Shown here in pieces: positions 1-7,012 of a stretch of DNA of 64,000 bases (position 1 is its first letter; each line of letters opens with the position of its first letter). Origin of the DNA: an uncultured Dysosmobacter sp. (GTDB lineage Bacteria; Bacillota; Clostridia; Oscillospirales; Oscillospiraceae); assembly GCA_947625655.1 (NCBI GenBank), contig CANQPD010000001.1:1-64000 (forward strand), written 5' to 3'. The notes under the pieces were generated by a model that was not told the DNA's origin, ran no database searches, and saw only the letters and a program-made list of their open reading frames with translations. The position numbers and the translations under genes were made by a program.

Positions 1-6
1 GCAAAC

Positions 7-59
7 GTAACACAAATCCAGGCGCCGGCTCCCGGAGCTGCCGGCCAGAATTGTATTAC
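7..59. repeat. dyad repeat 1 (GTAACACAA...TTGTATTAC)
   Basis: A 53-bp imperfect palindrome whose outer arms are GTAACACAA and TTGTATTAC, with a GC-rich centre. It is the first of six related dyads in the prophage. It stands only 10 bp from dyad 2, and this pair marks the left side of the transposase module. The right arm has one base different from the other copies. Confidence 0.8.
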
Positions 60-69
60 AGGTGATAGC

Positions 70-122
70 GTAACACAAAGGCGGGCAGCTGCTCCGCTGG
101 CGGCCAGGTGGAAATGTGTTAC
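70..122. repeat. dyad repeat 2, left of transposase gene
   Basis: A 53-bp dyad with arms GTAACACAA and (A)TGTGTTAC. Its centre shares GCAGCTGCTCCGCTGG with dyad 5 at 6018-6070. Together with dyad 3 it brackets the transposase gene, so it could be one functional end of the transposing unit. That role is an inference. Confidence 0.8.
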
Positions 123-130
123 AATCAAGA

Positions 131-156
131 CCGCCCACGGCGCAAGTCGTGGGCGG
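131..156. other. stem-loop upstream of transposase, candidate replication or strand-transfer hairpin
   Basis: Nine perfectly paired bases (CCGCCCACG at 131-139, CGTGGGCGG at 148-156) enclose an 8-nt loop. The same core, CCGCCCACGGGCGG, recurs at 6079-6092 in the phage intergenic region. Hairpins of this kind are common at phage rolling-circle origins, but no nick motif could be assigned here. Confidence 0.4.
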
Positions 157-204
157 GACTGTTTCAGGCCACGCATACGGTCCAAGCTGAATTGGGGGTG
201 CGAA

Positions 205-1215
205 ATGGCAAACAAACAGCATTACATGACATACCCGGAACGGGTACGGTTGGAGGAGAAATTGCGGTACAAGGTGCCAAAGGCGGAGATCGCCCGGGAG
301 CTGGGCTTTTCCCTGCAAACCATCTACAACGAGATACGGCGGGGGCGGTATGAGCACGAAAAGGACGGCTTCCTGCAATGGCGGTACTCAGCGGACCGGG
401 CACAGGATATTTTCGAGAAGAGGCAGCAGCGCAAGACCGGGCGTCCACTGAAGATCGGGCACGACATCGACTATGCCAACTTCCTGGAGCGGAAGATCCT
501 GCGGGAGCATTACTCCCCAGCGGCGGCGCTGGCGGCAGCCCGGAGGGAGGGCTTTACAACTTCCCTCTGCGTGGGGACGATATACAACTACATCACCGGG
601 GGCGTATTCCTGGAACTGACGGACGCCGACCTGCTGGAAAAGCCTGCAAGAACGCCCAGGAAGAAGAACGAGGAACCGAAGGTGGCGCATCCCAACCTTC
701 CCAGCATCCAGGACAGGCCTGAGGGGATCGGGCGGCGGTCTGAGCGGGGACATTGGGAAATGGACCTGGTTGTAGGCTGCTCCGGGAGCAAGCCGGTGCT
801 GCTGACGCTGACGGAGCGGGTCACCCGGGAGGAGATCATTATGAAACTGCCGGACCGGCGGGCCGTCACCGTGCGGCGGGCGCTGGACCGTTTGGAGCGG
901 GGCATGGGAAAGCGGGCCTTCCGGGAGAAATTCAAGAGCATCACAACGGACAACGGCAGCGAATTCATGGAGTATGAGCTGCTGATACAGTCCGTTTACA
1001 GCGGGACACGGTTTCAGGTCTGGTACTGCCACAGCTATGCCGCCTGGGAGAAGGGGACCAACGAGAACCACAACCGCATGATCCGGCGGTTCTTCCCCAA
1101 GGGGACGGACTTCAGCCGAGTAACGAAAAAGCAGGTAGCCGCTGTCCAGGACTGGATGAACGGCTACCCGCGAAAGATATTGGGATGGAAGAGTCCGGCG
1201 GAGCTGGCAGCGTAA
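205..1215 (+). CDS. IS30-family DDE transposase, likely phage integrase
   Basis: A 336-aa protein with an N-terminal helix-turn-helix region (about residues 8-47, typical IS30 wording EIARELGFSLQTIYNEI) and an rve-type catalytic core. The visible triad is D187 (HWEMDLVVG), D249 (TTDNGSEF) and E287 (GTNENHNRMIRRFFPKG). The last spacing is 38 residues instead of the usual 33. It cuts and joins DNA ends. It lies opposite to the phage genes, between dyads 2 and 3, and its TAA stop lies inside dyad 3. No separate IS30 terminal repeats were found beyond the dyads, which supports it being part of the phage rather than a passenger insertion sequence. Confidence 0.9.
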   Translation: MANKQHYMTYPERVRLEEKLRYKVPKAEIARELGFSLQTIYNEIRRGRYEHEKDGFLQWRYSADRAQDIFEKRQQRKTGRPLKIGHDIDYANFLERKILREHYSPAAALAAARREGFTTSLCVGTIYNYITGGVFLELTDADLLEKPARTPRKKNEEPKVAHPNLPSIQDRPEGIGRRSERGHWEMDLVVGCSGSKPVLLTLTERVTREEIIMKLPDRRAVTVRRALDRLERGMGKRAFREKFKSITTDNGSEFMEYELLIQSVYSGTRFQVWYCHSYAAWEKGTNENHNRMIRRFFPKGTDFSRVTKKQVAAVQDWMNGYPRKILGWKSPAELAA

Positions 1216-1263
1216 CACAGAATTCCTGCAGATGAGATCCTGCAGCGGGAAAAATTGTGTTAC
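1212..1263. repeat. dyad repeat 3, right of transposase gene
   Basis: A 52-bp dyad with arms GTAACACAG and TTGTGTTAC and an inner pair CCTGCAG/CTGCAGG-like. It overlaps the last two bases of the transposase stop codon context and separates the plus-strand transposase from the minus-strand assembly genes. Confidence 0.8.
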
Positions 1264-1286
1264 CAGTTGGCGGAGGCAGGGGCGGG

Positions 1287-1329
1287 AGGGGTCCCCGCCG
1301 CGGCTGAAGCCTTGGCGGCGGGGACCCCT
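1287..1329 (-). terminator. strong stem-loop after the Zot-like gene
   Basis: A 15-bp perfect stem (1287-1301 with 1315-1329) around a 13-nt loop lies 11 bp beyond the stop of the Zot-like gene. It has no clear T tract, so it may stop transcription from both sides or act on phage ssDNA structure. Confidence 0.5.
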
Positions 1330-1339
1330 CTTTCCGCCT

Positions 1340-2242
1340 TTACTTGCCCTGCTTCTTCCGGTTCTTCAACCATCGCTTGGAGGGCTTGGACACGCCGTCC
1401 ATGTTGGCCTGCTGGGTGTTCTGCTGGAGCTTGAGTATTTCCTCCTCCGTCATCATGTCCCCCTCCTTCATGGACTTTTTCAGGTTGCCCACACAGGCCA
1501 GGGTGTTATATGCCTCGTAATCCTTATCCCGGACAAACCAACAGAGCTTTGCCAGAGGCGTGACCAGCTGGGTGCTGGTGGCGTTCTCCAAGTCCCAGGC
1601 GTCGTATTTCGCCATCCGCTGGAACCTCCACAGCTTGTCGCACTCCACCACATAGCTGGTCACCTGCCGAAGCAGGGCGTCCACATGGCCAAACCGCTGG
1701 GCGGTGTAGTACAGGGATATGTAGTAATGACGGCAGGTCAAAATGGTATTGAGGAACAGCGGGTCGATGTTGGTCTTGAAGTTCCGGCTGTTCATCTGCA
1801 CCGAGAATTCATCGCCCAATACCAGCGTGACGGTGAGGGTATCGTGGTCATCGTCATAGGCTTGTTTCCGCTCAGCATCCAGGACGATCTGTTCCAAACT
1901 GATGAAATCCTCGTAGGGGATGGACAGCGCCACGTTGGAGATGACTTTCACCCGCTGAGTGACGATCTTCTTCCGCCTGGGGCACCAGACGGGCTTCCCG
2001 TCGTAATGCTCATACGCACTTACCACCCGGTGGACAGCGGAGAGGGTCTTGCCCTTGCCGAACAGGCCGGTATAGGCCACCAGTTCCCCGGTGCCGCAGA
2101 AGTTATAATTCTTGTGCCGGATGTAGAAATACAGGTCCCGGAGGCCGTACCAGGTCAGGGAGACGGGATGTGTCAGGGCGCAGCGGACAGTGGGAAAGAA
2201 GACCAGGGCAAAGGCCAGGGCCAGGAGGAGCAGGAAGACCAA
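1340..2242 (-). CDS. Zot-like (pI-type) phage assembly ATPase
   Basis: A 300-aa protein. Residues 1-20 form a membrane segment. Walker A is GLFGKGKT (residues 59-66) in the wording GELVAYTGLFGKGKTLSAV, and Walker B is TLVLGDEF (about 139-146). This is the Zot/gpI family, whose members drive extrusion and assembly of filamentous phage at the inner membrane. The usual family layout has the membrane helix after the ATPase domain; here it is at the N-terminus. It is the last gene of a tight minus-strand assembly cluster and abuts the 59-aa membrane gene at 2243. It is the best single marker that this is an inovirus. Confidence 0.85.
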   Translation of the reverse strand: MVFLLLLALAFALVFFPTVRCALTHPVSLTWYGLRDLYFYIRHKNYNFCGTGELVAYTGLFGKGKTLSAVHRVVSAYEHYDGKPVWCPRRKKIVTQRVKVISNVALSIPYEDFISLEQIVLDAERKQAYDDDHDTLTVTLVLGDEFSVQMNSRNFKTNIDPLFLNTILTCRHYYISLYYTAQRFGHVDALLRQVTSYVVECDKLWRFQRMAKYDAWDLENATSTQLVTPLAKLCWFVRDKDYEAYNTLACVGNLKKSMKEGDMMTEEEILKLQQNTQQANMDGVSKPSKRWLKNRKKQGK

Positions 2243-2422
2243 TCAGAACCGCCTCCAATTCATGATATTTTCCGCCAGGCGGCCAATGACGCCGAACACG
2301 CCGGAGACCAGGGCCACGCCCACCACCACGGTCAGCAGGTACGGGATCAGCTCCGCCATGTTGGAGGGCGGAACAGCGTCCACCCCGATGATCTGGAAAA
2401 ATTCAGCGACAATTACAGCCAT
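2243..2422 (-). CDS. small phage membrane protein, 59 aa
   Basis: The start at 2422 is chosen because AAGGAGGG lies just upstream. The protein has two hydrophobic stretches (AVIVAEFFQIIGV and the helix YLLTVVVGVALVSGVFGVI) and ends in a basic tail NWRRF. It overlaps the end of the preceding gene by 10 bp and touches the Zot-like gene, so the genes are probably translationally coupled. It resembles the minor coat or assembly-helper proteins of filamentous phages in size and position. No specific family is recognised. Confidence 0.65.
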   Translation of the reverse strand: MAVIVAEFFQIIGVDAVPPSNMAELIPYLLTVVVGVALVSGVFGVIGRLAENIMNWRRF

Positions 2423-2907
2423 GAGAATCCCTCCTTCAGCATTTTGATACACAGGGAAATGACGGATAGCAGCAGGGCCAGGAGCAGCAGACCCTCTGTG
2501 ACGGTATAATCCGCAAAGTCGGTGGTCAGGAACGGGTGCGGGGAGACGTCCTTTTGGATGGTTTCCAGCAGCTCCAGGGCGGTATCGGCGGCAGAGGGGC
2601 CGGTTTCCTCCGGGATTTCCGTACCGTCTCCGGCGCTCTCTCCGGCCTCTTCCCCGGTTTCACCTTCCGGGGCCTCTGAGGTTTCCTCCCCACTGGCCTC
2701 CTCGCCAGCGGTCAGGCGGCCCAGCAGATCGTCCACGCTGATGACCTCCATGGATGGGGAGCCGTCATCTGTTTCCGGCGCGGTATCCGGCTCTGGCGCA
2801 GGCGCATCCTCTACCGAAGGAGATGTATCCACCGGCGCAGAATCCACCACAGGCGAAGCAGCGTCCCCCGCAGTGTCCAATACAGTGCTTTCAGCTTCTT
2901 CATTCAT
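2413..2907 (-). CDS. acidic membrane-anchored phage protein, 164 aa
   Basis: Residues 1 to about 125 are very rich in Glu, Asp, Ser, Pro and Ala and should be unstructured and strongly negative. The C-terminus carries one membrane helix (VTEGLLLLALLLSVISLCI) followed by KMLKEGFSWL. There is no signal peptide. It starts inside the tail of the 51-aa gene at 2900-3055 (8-bp overlap) and overlaps the next gene. Such an acidic, tail-anchored protein next to Zot could be a minor virion or assembly component. The function is not known. Confidence 0.65.
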   Translation of the reverse strand: MNEEAESTVLDTAGDAASPVVDSAPVDTSPSVEDAPAPEPDTAPETDDGSPSMEVISVDDLLGRLTAGEEASGEETSEAPEGETGEEAGESAGDGTEIPEETGPSAADTALELLETIQKDVSPHPFLTTDFADYTVTEGLLLLALLLSVISLCIKMLKEGFSWL

Positions 2908-3055
2908 TGAAAAACCTCACAATCAAAACTAAGATGATGCCGGCGATCAGGGACCAGATCATGATGTCCCAAAAGTTCAGGGTAAAGCCCCAGATGTTGA
3001 AGGGCTGCTGCATGATCTGGACGGTGGTTTGGAGCACGGCCTTGAAATCCTCCAT
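2900..3055 (-). CDS. small hydrophobic phage protein, 51 aa
   Basis: Begins MEDFKAVLQTTVQIMQQPF and continues into one hydrophobic helix (IMIWSLIAGIILVLIV) with the charged end RFFNE. The layout (amphipathic N-terminus, helix, short charged end) is that of inovirus coat-type proteins. Its ATG overlaps the stop of the preceding gene as TAATG, and its own stop overlaps the start of the next gene, so it belongs to a coupled string of four small genes. Confidence 0.65.
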   Translation of the reverse strand: MEDFKAVLQTTVQIMQQPFNIWGFTLNFWDIMIWSLIAGIILVLIVRFFNE

Positions 3056-3360
3056 TATTCCTTCCTCACTTTCTTGACGATGCCGGCGATCAGGACGGCC
3101 AGCAGACCCAGGCTGATCACCGTCATGACCGGCGCGGGGACAAAGGGGAAAAAGGCGGAGAACAGGCCGAAGAGGGAGTCTTTAAAGCCTACGGCAAAAG
3201 TCCACAGGCTGTCCAGCACGTCCCAAAAGCCGTTTGCGGCGTCCACGATCTTGGTGAAGATGGTGGCGACGCCGCCCAGGAGCCAGTTGAACAGGGAGCC
3301 GATGCCGTCGCCCAGCCACCCGGCGATACTGCCCACCGCGTTTTTTATCCAGCCAAACAT
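3055..3360 (-). CDS. phage membrane protein, 101 aa
   Basis: The start at 3360 is supported by GGAGGTGATCTC directly upstream. The protein begins MFGWIKNAVGSIAGWLGDGI, with long amphipathic Gly/Trp/Phe-rich segments, and ends with a membrane helix (VMTVISLGLLAVLIAGIV) plus the basic tail KKVRKE. It is the first gene after dyad 4 and opens the coupled cluster that ends with the Zot-like ATPase. Its C-terminal pattern echoes the coat protein (KKVKRAAK). It is a possible minor coat protein; no family was recognised. Confidence 0.65.
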   Translation of the reverse strand: MFGWIKNAVGSIAGWLGDGIGSLFNWLLGGVATIFTKIVDAANGFWDVLDSLWTFAVGFKDSLFGLFSAFFPFVPAPVMTVISLGLLAVLIAGIVKKVRKE

Positions 3361-3383
3361 GAGATCACCTCCGGAGGGATTTT

Positions 3384-3436
3384 GTAACACAATTTGACGC
3401 CGCTGCCAGCGGAGCTGCCGGCCGGGGTTGTGTTAC
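3384..3436. repeat. dyad repeat 4
   Basis: A 53-bp dyad with perfect 9-bp arms GTAACACAA/TTGTGTTAC. Its centre contains CCGCTGCCAGCGG and GGAGCTGCCGGCC. It fills the whole gap between the attachment-protein gene (stop at 3439) and the assembly cluster, so one side of the attachment module is marked by it. Confidence 0.85.
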
Positions 3437-3438
3437 GG

Positions 3439-5520
3439 TCAGTGGAACCACTTCTTCCAGACGGCCAAGACAATGGCAGCGATGACGGCGAACCAAAAGA
3501 CGAGGGTCAGATCCTCCGGCAGGACGGCAATGACCGCGCCCAGGAAGGCGGGATAGTCCCCGGCCTTCTCCTTGATGCGCTCCACGAAGCCGGAGAAGAT
3601 GTCATTGATGCCGGAGATGCTGTTGATGAGGTCAGACAGCTTGTCCGTTACCCAGCCGATACCGTTAGCGATGAAGTTGCCGATGGACGCGAACAGGCCG
3701 CTTTCGGGATCTTCGGATTCTATGTACGTCTCCCCGCAGCGGGAGCAGGTGTACTCCGTGTGGCCGTAAATGATCTCCGCTTTTGTCACCCATTCCGCGC
3801 CGCAGGCGGAGCAGGTGCAGCCGAAGACGCCGCCGTTCTTATCCAGTTCGTGGGTGAAATCCGTGCTCCCGCAGTCCGGGCAGCTTGTCCCGGGCGGAAG
3901 GTTATATGTGGTGTCCGTCACTTCCGTGGCCAGCCAGTCATGGCCCAGGGCGGCGATCGGCTCCGTGTGCTGATCTCCGCAGACGGAGCAGGTATACAGG
4001 CCGATGCCATCGGCGGTACAAGTCGGCTCCTGCTGGGTGGTGTAGGTATAGGCGTGGTCCGTCTTGGGGATCTCCTCAGCATACTGGTTGCCACAGACGG
4101 AGCAGGTGTATTTGCGCTCACCGGGAGCGGTGCAGGTGGCTTCCTTGACAGTCTCATAGGTGTATGTATGGCCGTTTAAGGCACATTCAGACTGGGCCAC
4201 ACGGACGTAGGCGTATTCGTCGGATTCTACCAGGGTATTGCCGGAGTAGTAATCTATCGTCAGGGCGTCGTCGCCGTAGGTGAGCTTGATCTTGTCGATG
4301 TCCGAACCGTCCAGGGTGAACGTGCCGGAGGAGAGGTCCAGGGTATAACAGCGGGTGGTGTAGTCGTAGGTCCAGCCGGTGGTTTGATATTGAGCGCCGG
4401 TGACGGGCTCTGTGAAGATCAGGGTTTCCTCGTCATAGAGGTTGACATTATAGATGTTGGTGACATCGCCGCCAGCGTCCAGAGTGCCAATGTAGTAGTT
4501 GACGGTTTCGGAATTATCCGTGTAGCTGTTGTCCTCGTTGTAGTTGTTGATGGACTGCATGAGGGAGACCGGGCGGGTGGAGGAAGTAGTGCCAGATGGC
4601 TGAACAATGTTATGACCAACGCCAAAAACAACCGTACTGGCTAAAGGTGCAGAACAAAACGAGATGGAACCAGAAAGAGAATAAGAAACACGATTTGAAG
4701 AAGATCCCGCCAGAGAATCCGACCAGACAGTATTAGAAGAAGACTTATGATAAAAACGAAAGGAAAGAGATGCTGAAGAAGAAAGTGATGCTGTAGAGGG
4801 CCAATCAATAGCCAGAACAGTAGAAGTTAAGAAAGATGGGTATTGTTCTGCATAAAATTTGTCATAAAAAATAGGGTAGGAATAGAGATGATTACCCAAA
4901 GATACCATTACATAGTCAGAGCGATAAAGTTCCAAATTTGCAATATCATATACGCCAAATAACGAAGCATTGAGATAACCAACCGGATTGACAAAACGGC
5001 CCATACAAAGACGACCACTAGAATCAAAGAAAAGGCCGCCGATGACATCTTCACCAACAACAGTAATGCATGCAGATTTGTTAACTCCCAAATTATGTAA
5101 CAGAGATACAGCGGCGGAACGATCAACGCTTAAAAGGATAGAATAACCAGAAAGCTCAGAAGATTTAGAACTACCTACGGCGGTTGCTGAATAGCCAGTG
5201 GTAGAGAGACTATACGATGCAGTAGGGCTGTCTAGGGTCGAGACGTAAGCATCGTAGGCGTCAGCAGTAGAATCAGGGCCAAAAAAGCTAGACCAAAAGC
5301 CAACAGTTTCCTTAAAGTTTTCCCGCTGAATCTCGGTTAGGGAATCATATATTTTATCGCCTGCATGAAGAACATCCACAACAAAATCAGAAAACGGAAC
5401 CACAACCACCTTAGTGAAGGGCTCAAAAAGATCAACGGCCGCAACCGCAGGAATCGCAATTAAAGAAAAAGTTATTGCAATACTCAAAAGAACTGCTATA
5501 ATTTTCCTATAAATTGACAT
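3439..5520 (-). CDS. large exported, membrane-anchored phage protein (pIII-like attachment protein candidate)
   Basis: A 693-aa protein from the ATG at 5520. It has a clear signal peptide (MSIYRKIIAVLLSIAITFSL, cut near IPAVAA), a long Ser/Tyr/Asn-rich beta-type region, then at about residues 440-600 several cysteine-pair modules (CSVCGNQ, CSVCGDQ, CPDCGS, CSACGA, CSRCGE). It ends in a tail anchor FWFAVIAAIVLAV plus KKWFH. Position and topology match the receptor-binding minor coat protein of inoviruses, which stays inner-membrane anchored until release. The part encoding roughly the first 300 residues (4600-5520) is markedly AT-richer than the rest, which suggests a swapped binding domain. 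The exact role is an inference. Confidence 0.7.
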   Translation of the reverse strand: MSIYRKIIAVLLSIAITFSLIAIPAVAAVDLFEPFTKVVVVPFSDFVVDVLHAGDKIYDSLTEIQRENFKETVGFWSSFFGPDSTADAYDAYVSTLDSPTASYSLSTTGYSATAVGSSKSSELSGYSILLSVDRSAAVSLLHNLGVNKSACITVVGEDVIGGLFFDSSGRLCMGRFVNPVGYLNASLFGVYDIANLELYRSDYVMVSLGNHLYSYPIFYDKFYAEQYPSFLTSTVLAIDWPSTASLSSSASLSFRFYHKSSSNTVWSDSLAGSSSNRVSYSLSGSISFCSAPLASTVVFGVGHNIVQPSGTTSSTRPVSLMQSINNYNEDNSYTDNSETVNYYIGTLDAGGDVTNIYNVNLYDEETLIFTEPVTGAQYQTTGWTYDYTTRCYTLDLSSGTFTLDGSDIDKIKLTYGDDALTIDYYSGNTLVESDEYAYVRVAQSECALNGHTYTYETVKEATCTAPGERKYTCSVCGNQYAEEIPKTDHAYTYTTQQEPTCTADGIGLYTCSVCGDQHTEPIAALGHDWLATEVTDTTYNLPPGTSCPDCGSTDFTHELDKNGGVFGCTCSACGAEWVTKAEIIYGHTEYTCSRCGETYIESEDPESGLFASIGNFIANGIGWVTDKLSDLINSISGINDIFSGFVERIKEKAGDYPAFLGAVIAVLPEDLTLVFWFAVIAAIVLAVWKKWFH
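5475..5502 (+). promoter_or_regulatory. plus-strand promoter inside the signal-peptide codons of the attachment gene
   Basis: TTGCAA (5475-5480) and TATAAT (5497-5502) are 16 bp apart and point to the gene at 5555. It is opposite to all phage structural genes. Confidence 0.55.
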
Positions 5521-5554
5521 AAGAAATACTCCTGAAAGAAAGAGAGAAGATTTT

Positions 5555-5824
5555 ATGAAGTATGAACTTTCCGAATGGGATATCGACATCATTTCCCATG
5601 CGCTTAAAAACCGCATCGACTATTTGGAGGGAATGATTATGATTCATGAGCAATTCCAAACCAAGGAGCCGGAACAAATCGCATATCTAAAGGTTTTACT
5701 TAGAGAAACAAAACGTGTGCAAAACCTGACTACATATGAGGGCCAATCTATTTTCCTAAAAGACCAAAATGGTTTTATAGACCTAGATGAATTAGCAAAA
5801 TTATTTAAAAGAAAGTTTGCTTAA
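5555..5824 (+). CDS. small unknown phage protein, 89 aa, divergent
   Basis: A soluble, charged protein (starts MKYELSEWDIDIISHALKNR) rich in helix-forming residues, with no membrane segment and no recognised domain. It is read opposite to the structural genes from its own promoter (5475-5502), with GAGAGAAG upstream of the ATG. It lies in the AT-rich part of the phage. A divergent small soluble gene in this place could be a repressor, immunity or superinfection factor, but nothing in the sequence proves that. Confidence 0.6.
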   Translation: MKYELSEWDIDIISHALKNRIDYLEGMIMIHEQFQTKEPEQIAYLKVLLRETKRVQNLTTYEGQSIFLKDQNGFIDLDELAKLFKRKFA

Positions 5825-5860
5825 AACTTCAAAAGATTTACCATGTAAGGAGAGAAGGAA

Positions 5861-6142
5861 GTGGATATTTTATTAATCGTAATTGTAGTTATCTTAGTGG
5901 CACTTCTTATCCAGCAAAAGAACGCCAACATTTGCCGAATAACTTCCGCTACATTATCAGGATGGAAAATATCCATAAGAACCTCCAACAGCGTCCCTCC
6001 TGGGGCGCTGTTCTTTTGTCACACAATCCGGCGCAGCTGCTCCGCTGGAGATCAGCCGAGATTGTGTTACAGACCCTACCGCCCACGGGCGGGACGAGAG
6101 ACGGGAGACGGGGGATTGTGTGTGCTCGCTGGCCGCCGCTGA
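5861..6142 (+). CDS. doubtful small gene with one membrane helix (GTG start)
   Basis: AAGGAGAGAAGGAA precedes a GTG start, and the first residues, MDILLIVIVVILVALLIQQK, form a convincing membrane helix. After about residue 45 the frame runs through a transcription terminator (5987-6012) and dyad 5, with Arg/Pro/Cys-rich nonsense-like sequence. The real product is therefore probably a short membrane peptide whose end was lost by a frameshift or recombination. A stop lies nearby in another frame (around 5940). Confidence 0.3.
   Translation: MDILLIVIVVILVALLIQQKNANICRITSATLSGWKISIRTSNSVPPGALFFCHTIRRSCSAGDQPRLCYRPYRPRAGRETGDGGLCVLAGRR
5987..6012 (+). terminator. intrinsic terminator of the divergent phage transcript
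   Basis: An 11-bp stem (5987-5997 with 6002-6012, one G-T pair) with loop TCCT is followed by CTTTTG. It closes the plus-strand unit that starts at the 5475-5502 promoter. Confidence 0.7.
6018..6070. repeat. dyad repeat 5
   Basis: A 53-bp dyad with arms GTCACACAA (one base changed) and TTGTGTTAC. Its centre shares GCAGCTGCTCCGCTGG with dyad 2. It separates the AT-rich attachment/regulatory module from the non-coding region next to the coat genes. Confidence 0.8.
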
Positions 6143-6484
6143 AAGAACCAGTCTCCGAAAAACCGGATGTTCTCCGCTTCGCTCCGAACTGCCCTACAAG
6201 GCTATCATGTCAAGGAACTTCCACGGCCTGTTCCCGGCGCTCGCACACACATCCGCCACGGGCGGGGACGGGAGATTTATGTGGTATCGCTCCGCGATGA
6301 TTTCATTCCGCTGCGGCGGGACGGGAGTGCTCTACCGAAAAGCCGCTCACTGCGTTTGGATGAACTTCTCCGCTGCGCTCCGGCGTTCACCCTGCACATC
6401 CGTTCGCCTGGATGTCAAGCCTCCCTGCGGCTGACAGGCCTGGGTAATGGACAATCCGCTATCCGCGTCTTGTCCGGTGCTTCA
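6071..6484. other. phage intergenic region, candidate origin/packaging region
   Basis: About 410 bp with no convincing gene. It holds short GC-rich palindromes (CCGCCCACGGGCGG at 6079-6092, CCGCCACGGGCGG near 6251) that resemble the hairpin at 131-156. Filamentous phages keep their replication origins and packaging signal as hairpins in one intergenic region of this size, usually near the coat or replication genes, so this is the best candidate. No nick site was identified. Confidence 0.45.
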
Positions 6485-6640
6485 CTAAAGTTTCTTCGAG
6501 CCATGGAAAAGAAACAGGAACAGACCAAAGCAGACTTCAAAGGCCAGGAAGGCCGCGAGGAACTGGAAGAAGTCCAAGTTGCAGGAGGCGCTAAAAGTAT
6601 CGGTGAACAGGCTGGTACAGCCCGCGAAAAATTCGAGCAT
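6485..6640 (-). CDS. small phage membrane protein, 51 aa
   Basis: Starts MLEFFAGCTSLFTDTFSASC and continues into a Phe/Leu-rich helix (FFQFLAAFLAFEVCFGLFLFLF), ending HGSKKL. GGAGGT sits 10 bp before the ATG. It follows the coat gene by about 60 bp on the same strand, so it is probably cotranscribed with it. It may be a second coat-type or minor virion protein. It could not be tied to a known family. Confidence 0.6.
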   Translation of the reverse strand: MLEFFAGCTSLFTDTFSASCNLDFFQFLAAFLAFEVCFGLFLFLFHGSKKL

Positions 6641-6701
6641 GGTTTTTTTACCTCCACACATAGGAGTAGGGGCGCAGGCCAGGCCCACGCCCCTGCGGGG
6701 A

Positions 6702-6860
6702 TTACTTCGCCGCGCGCTTGACCTTCTTGAACACGGTGACGCCAACGCCGATCAGGCCGACAGCCAGAAACAAGGTCAGCAGCGGGTTGCTGGTCATCAT
6801 GTCCCAGACGGAGGTCATCAACTCCGTGACCGTGGACATGCTGCCGATGACGGCGCTCAT
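6702..6860 (-). CDS. major coat protein (pVIII-like), 52 aa
   Basis: MSAVIGSMSTVTELMTSVWD begins an amphipathic N-terminal part. It is followed by a single membrane helix (LLTLFLAVGLIGVGVTVF) and a strongly basic end KKVKRAAK. This three-part plan is that of mature filamentous-phage major coat proteins: helix surface, membrane span, DNA-facing positive tail. There is no cleavable signal peptide. The gene lies between the replication gene and the intergenic region. The ribosome site is weak; AGGAGG lies about 27 nt upstream of the chosen ATG. Confidence 0.75.
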   Translation of the reverse strand: MSAVIGSMSTVTELMTSVWDMMTSNPLLTLFLAVGLIGVGVTVFKKVKRAAK

Positions 6861-6932
6861 ACCAGTAGCAGCTTCTTGAGGTCATTCCTCCTCTCTCATA
6901 AAGTCGGGATTGTTGTCATAGGGCTTGCGCCC

Positions 6933-7007
6933 TGGTTGCGGGGGCTGGATTCGGACCAGCGGTCTCCAGGCTCAAATCCTGGCGTGTTACCACTTCACTA
7001 CCCCGCC
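6933..7007 (-). tRNA. tRNA-Gln-like gene, anticodon TTG, inside the phage
   Basis: The 75-nt minus-strand sequence folds as a full cloverleaf. It has an acceptor GGCGGGG/CCCCGCA with only the first pair (G1-A72) mismatched, U8-A9, a D-arm GTG/CAC with the GG pair, a 5-bp perfect anticodon stem CCAGG/CCTGG with loop ATTTGAG (anticodon TTG, glutamine), a 5-nt variable loop, a perfect 5-bp T-stem GCTGG/CCAGC, then A and an encoded CCA. The T-loop is TCCGAAT, so position 55 is C instead of the near-universal T. It lies between the coat gene and dyad 6. The D-arm contains GTAACAC, the same 7 bases as the dyad arms. Confidence 0.75.
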
Positions 7008-7012
7008 ATGTT

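Noticed and set aside
205-1215. Transposase as a separate IS30 insertion inside the phage
   Set aside because: Apart from the dyads, which recur throughout the phage, no terminal inverted repeats or short target duplications were found around it.
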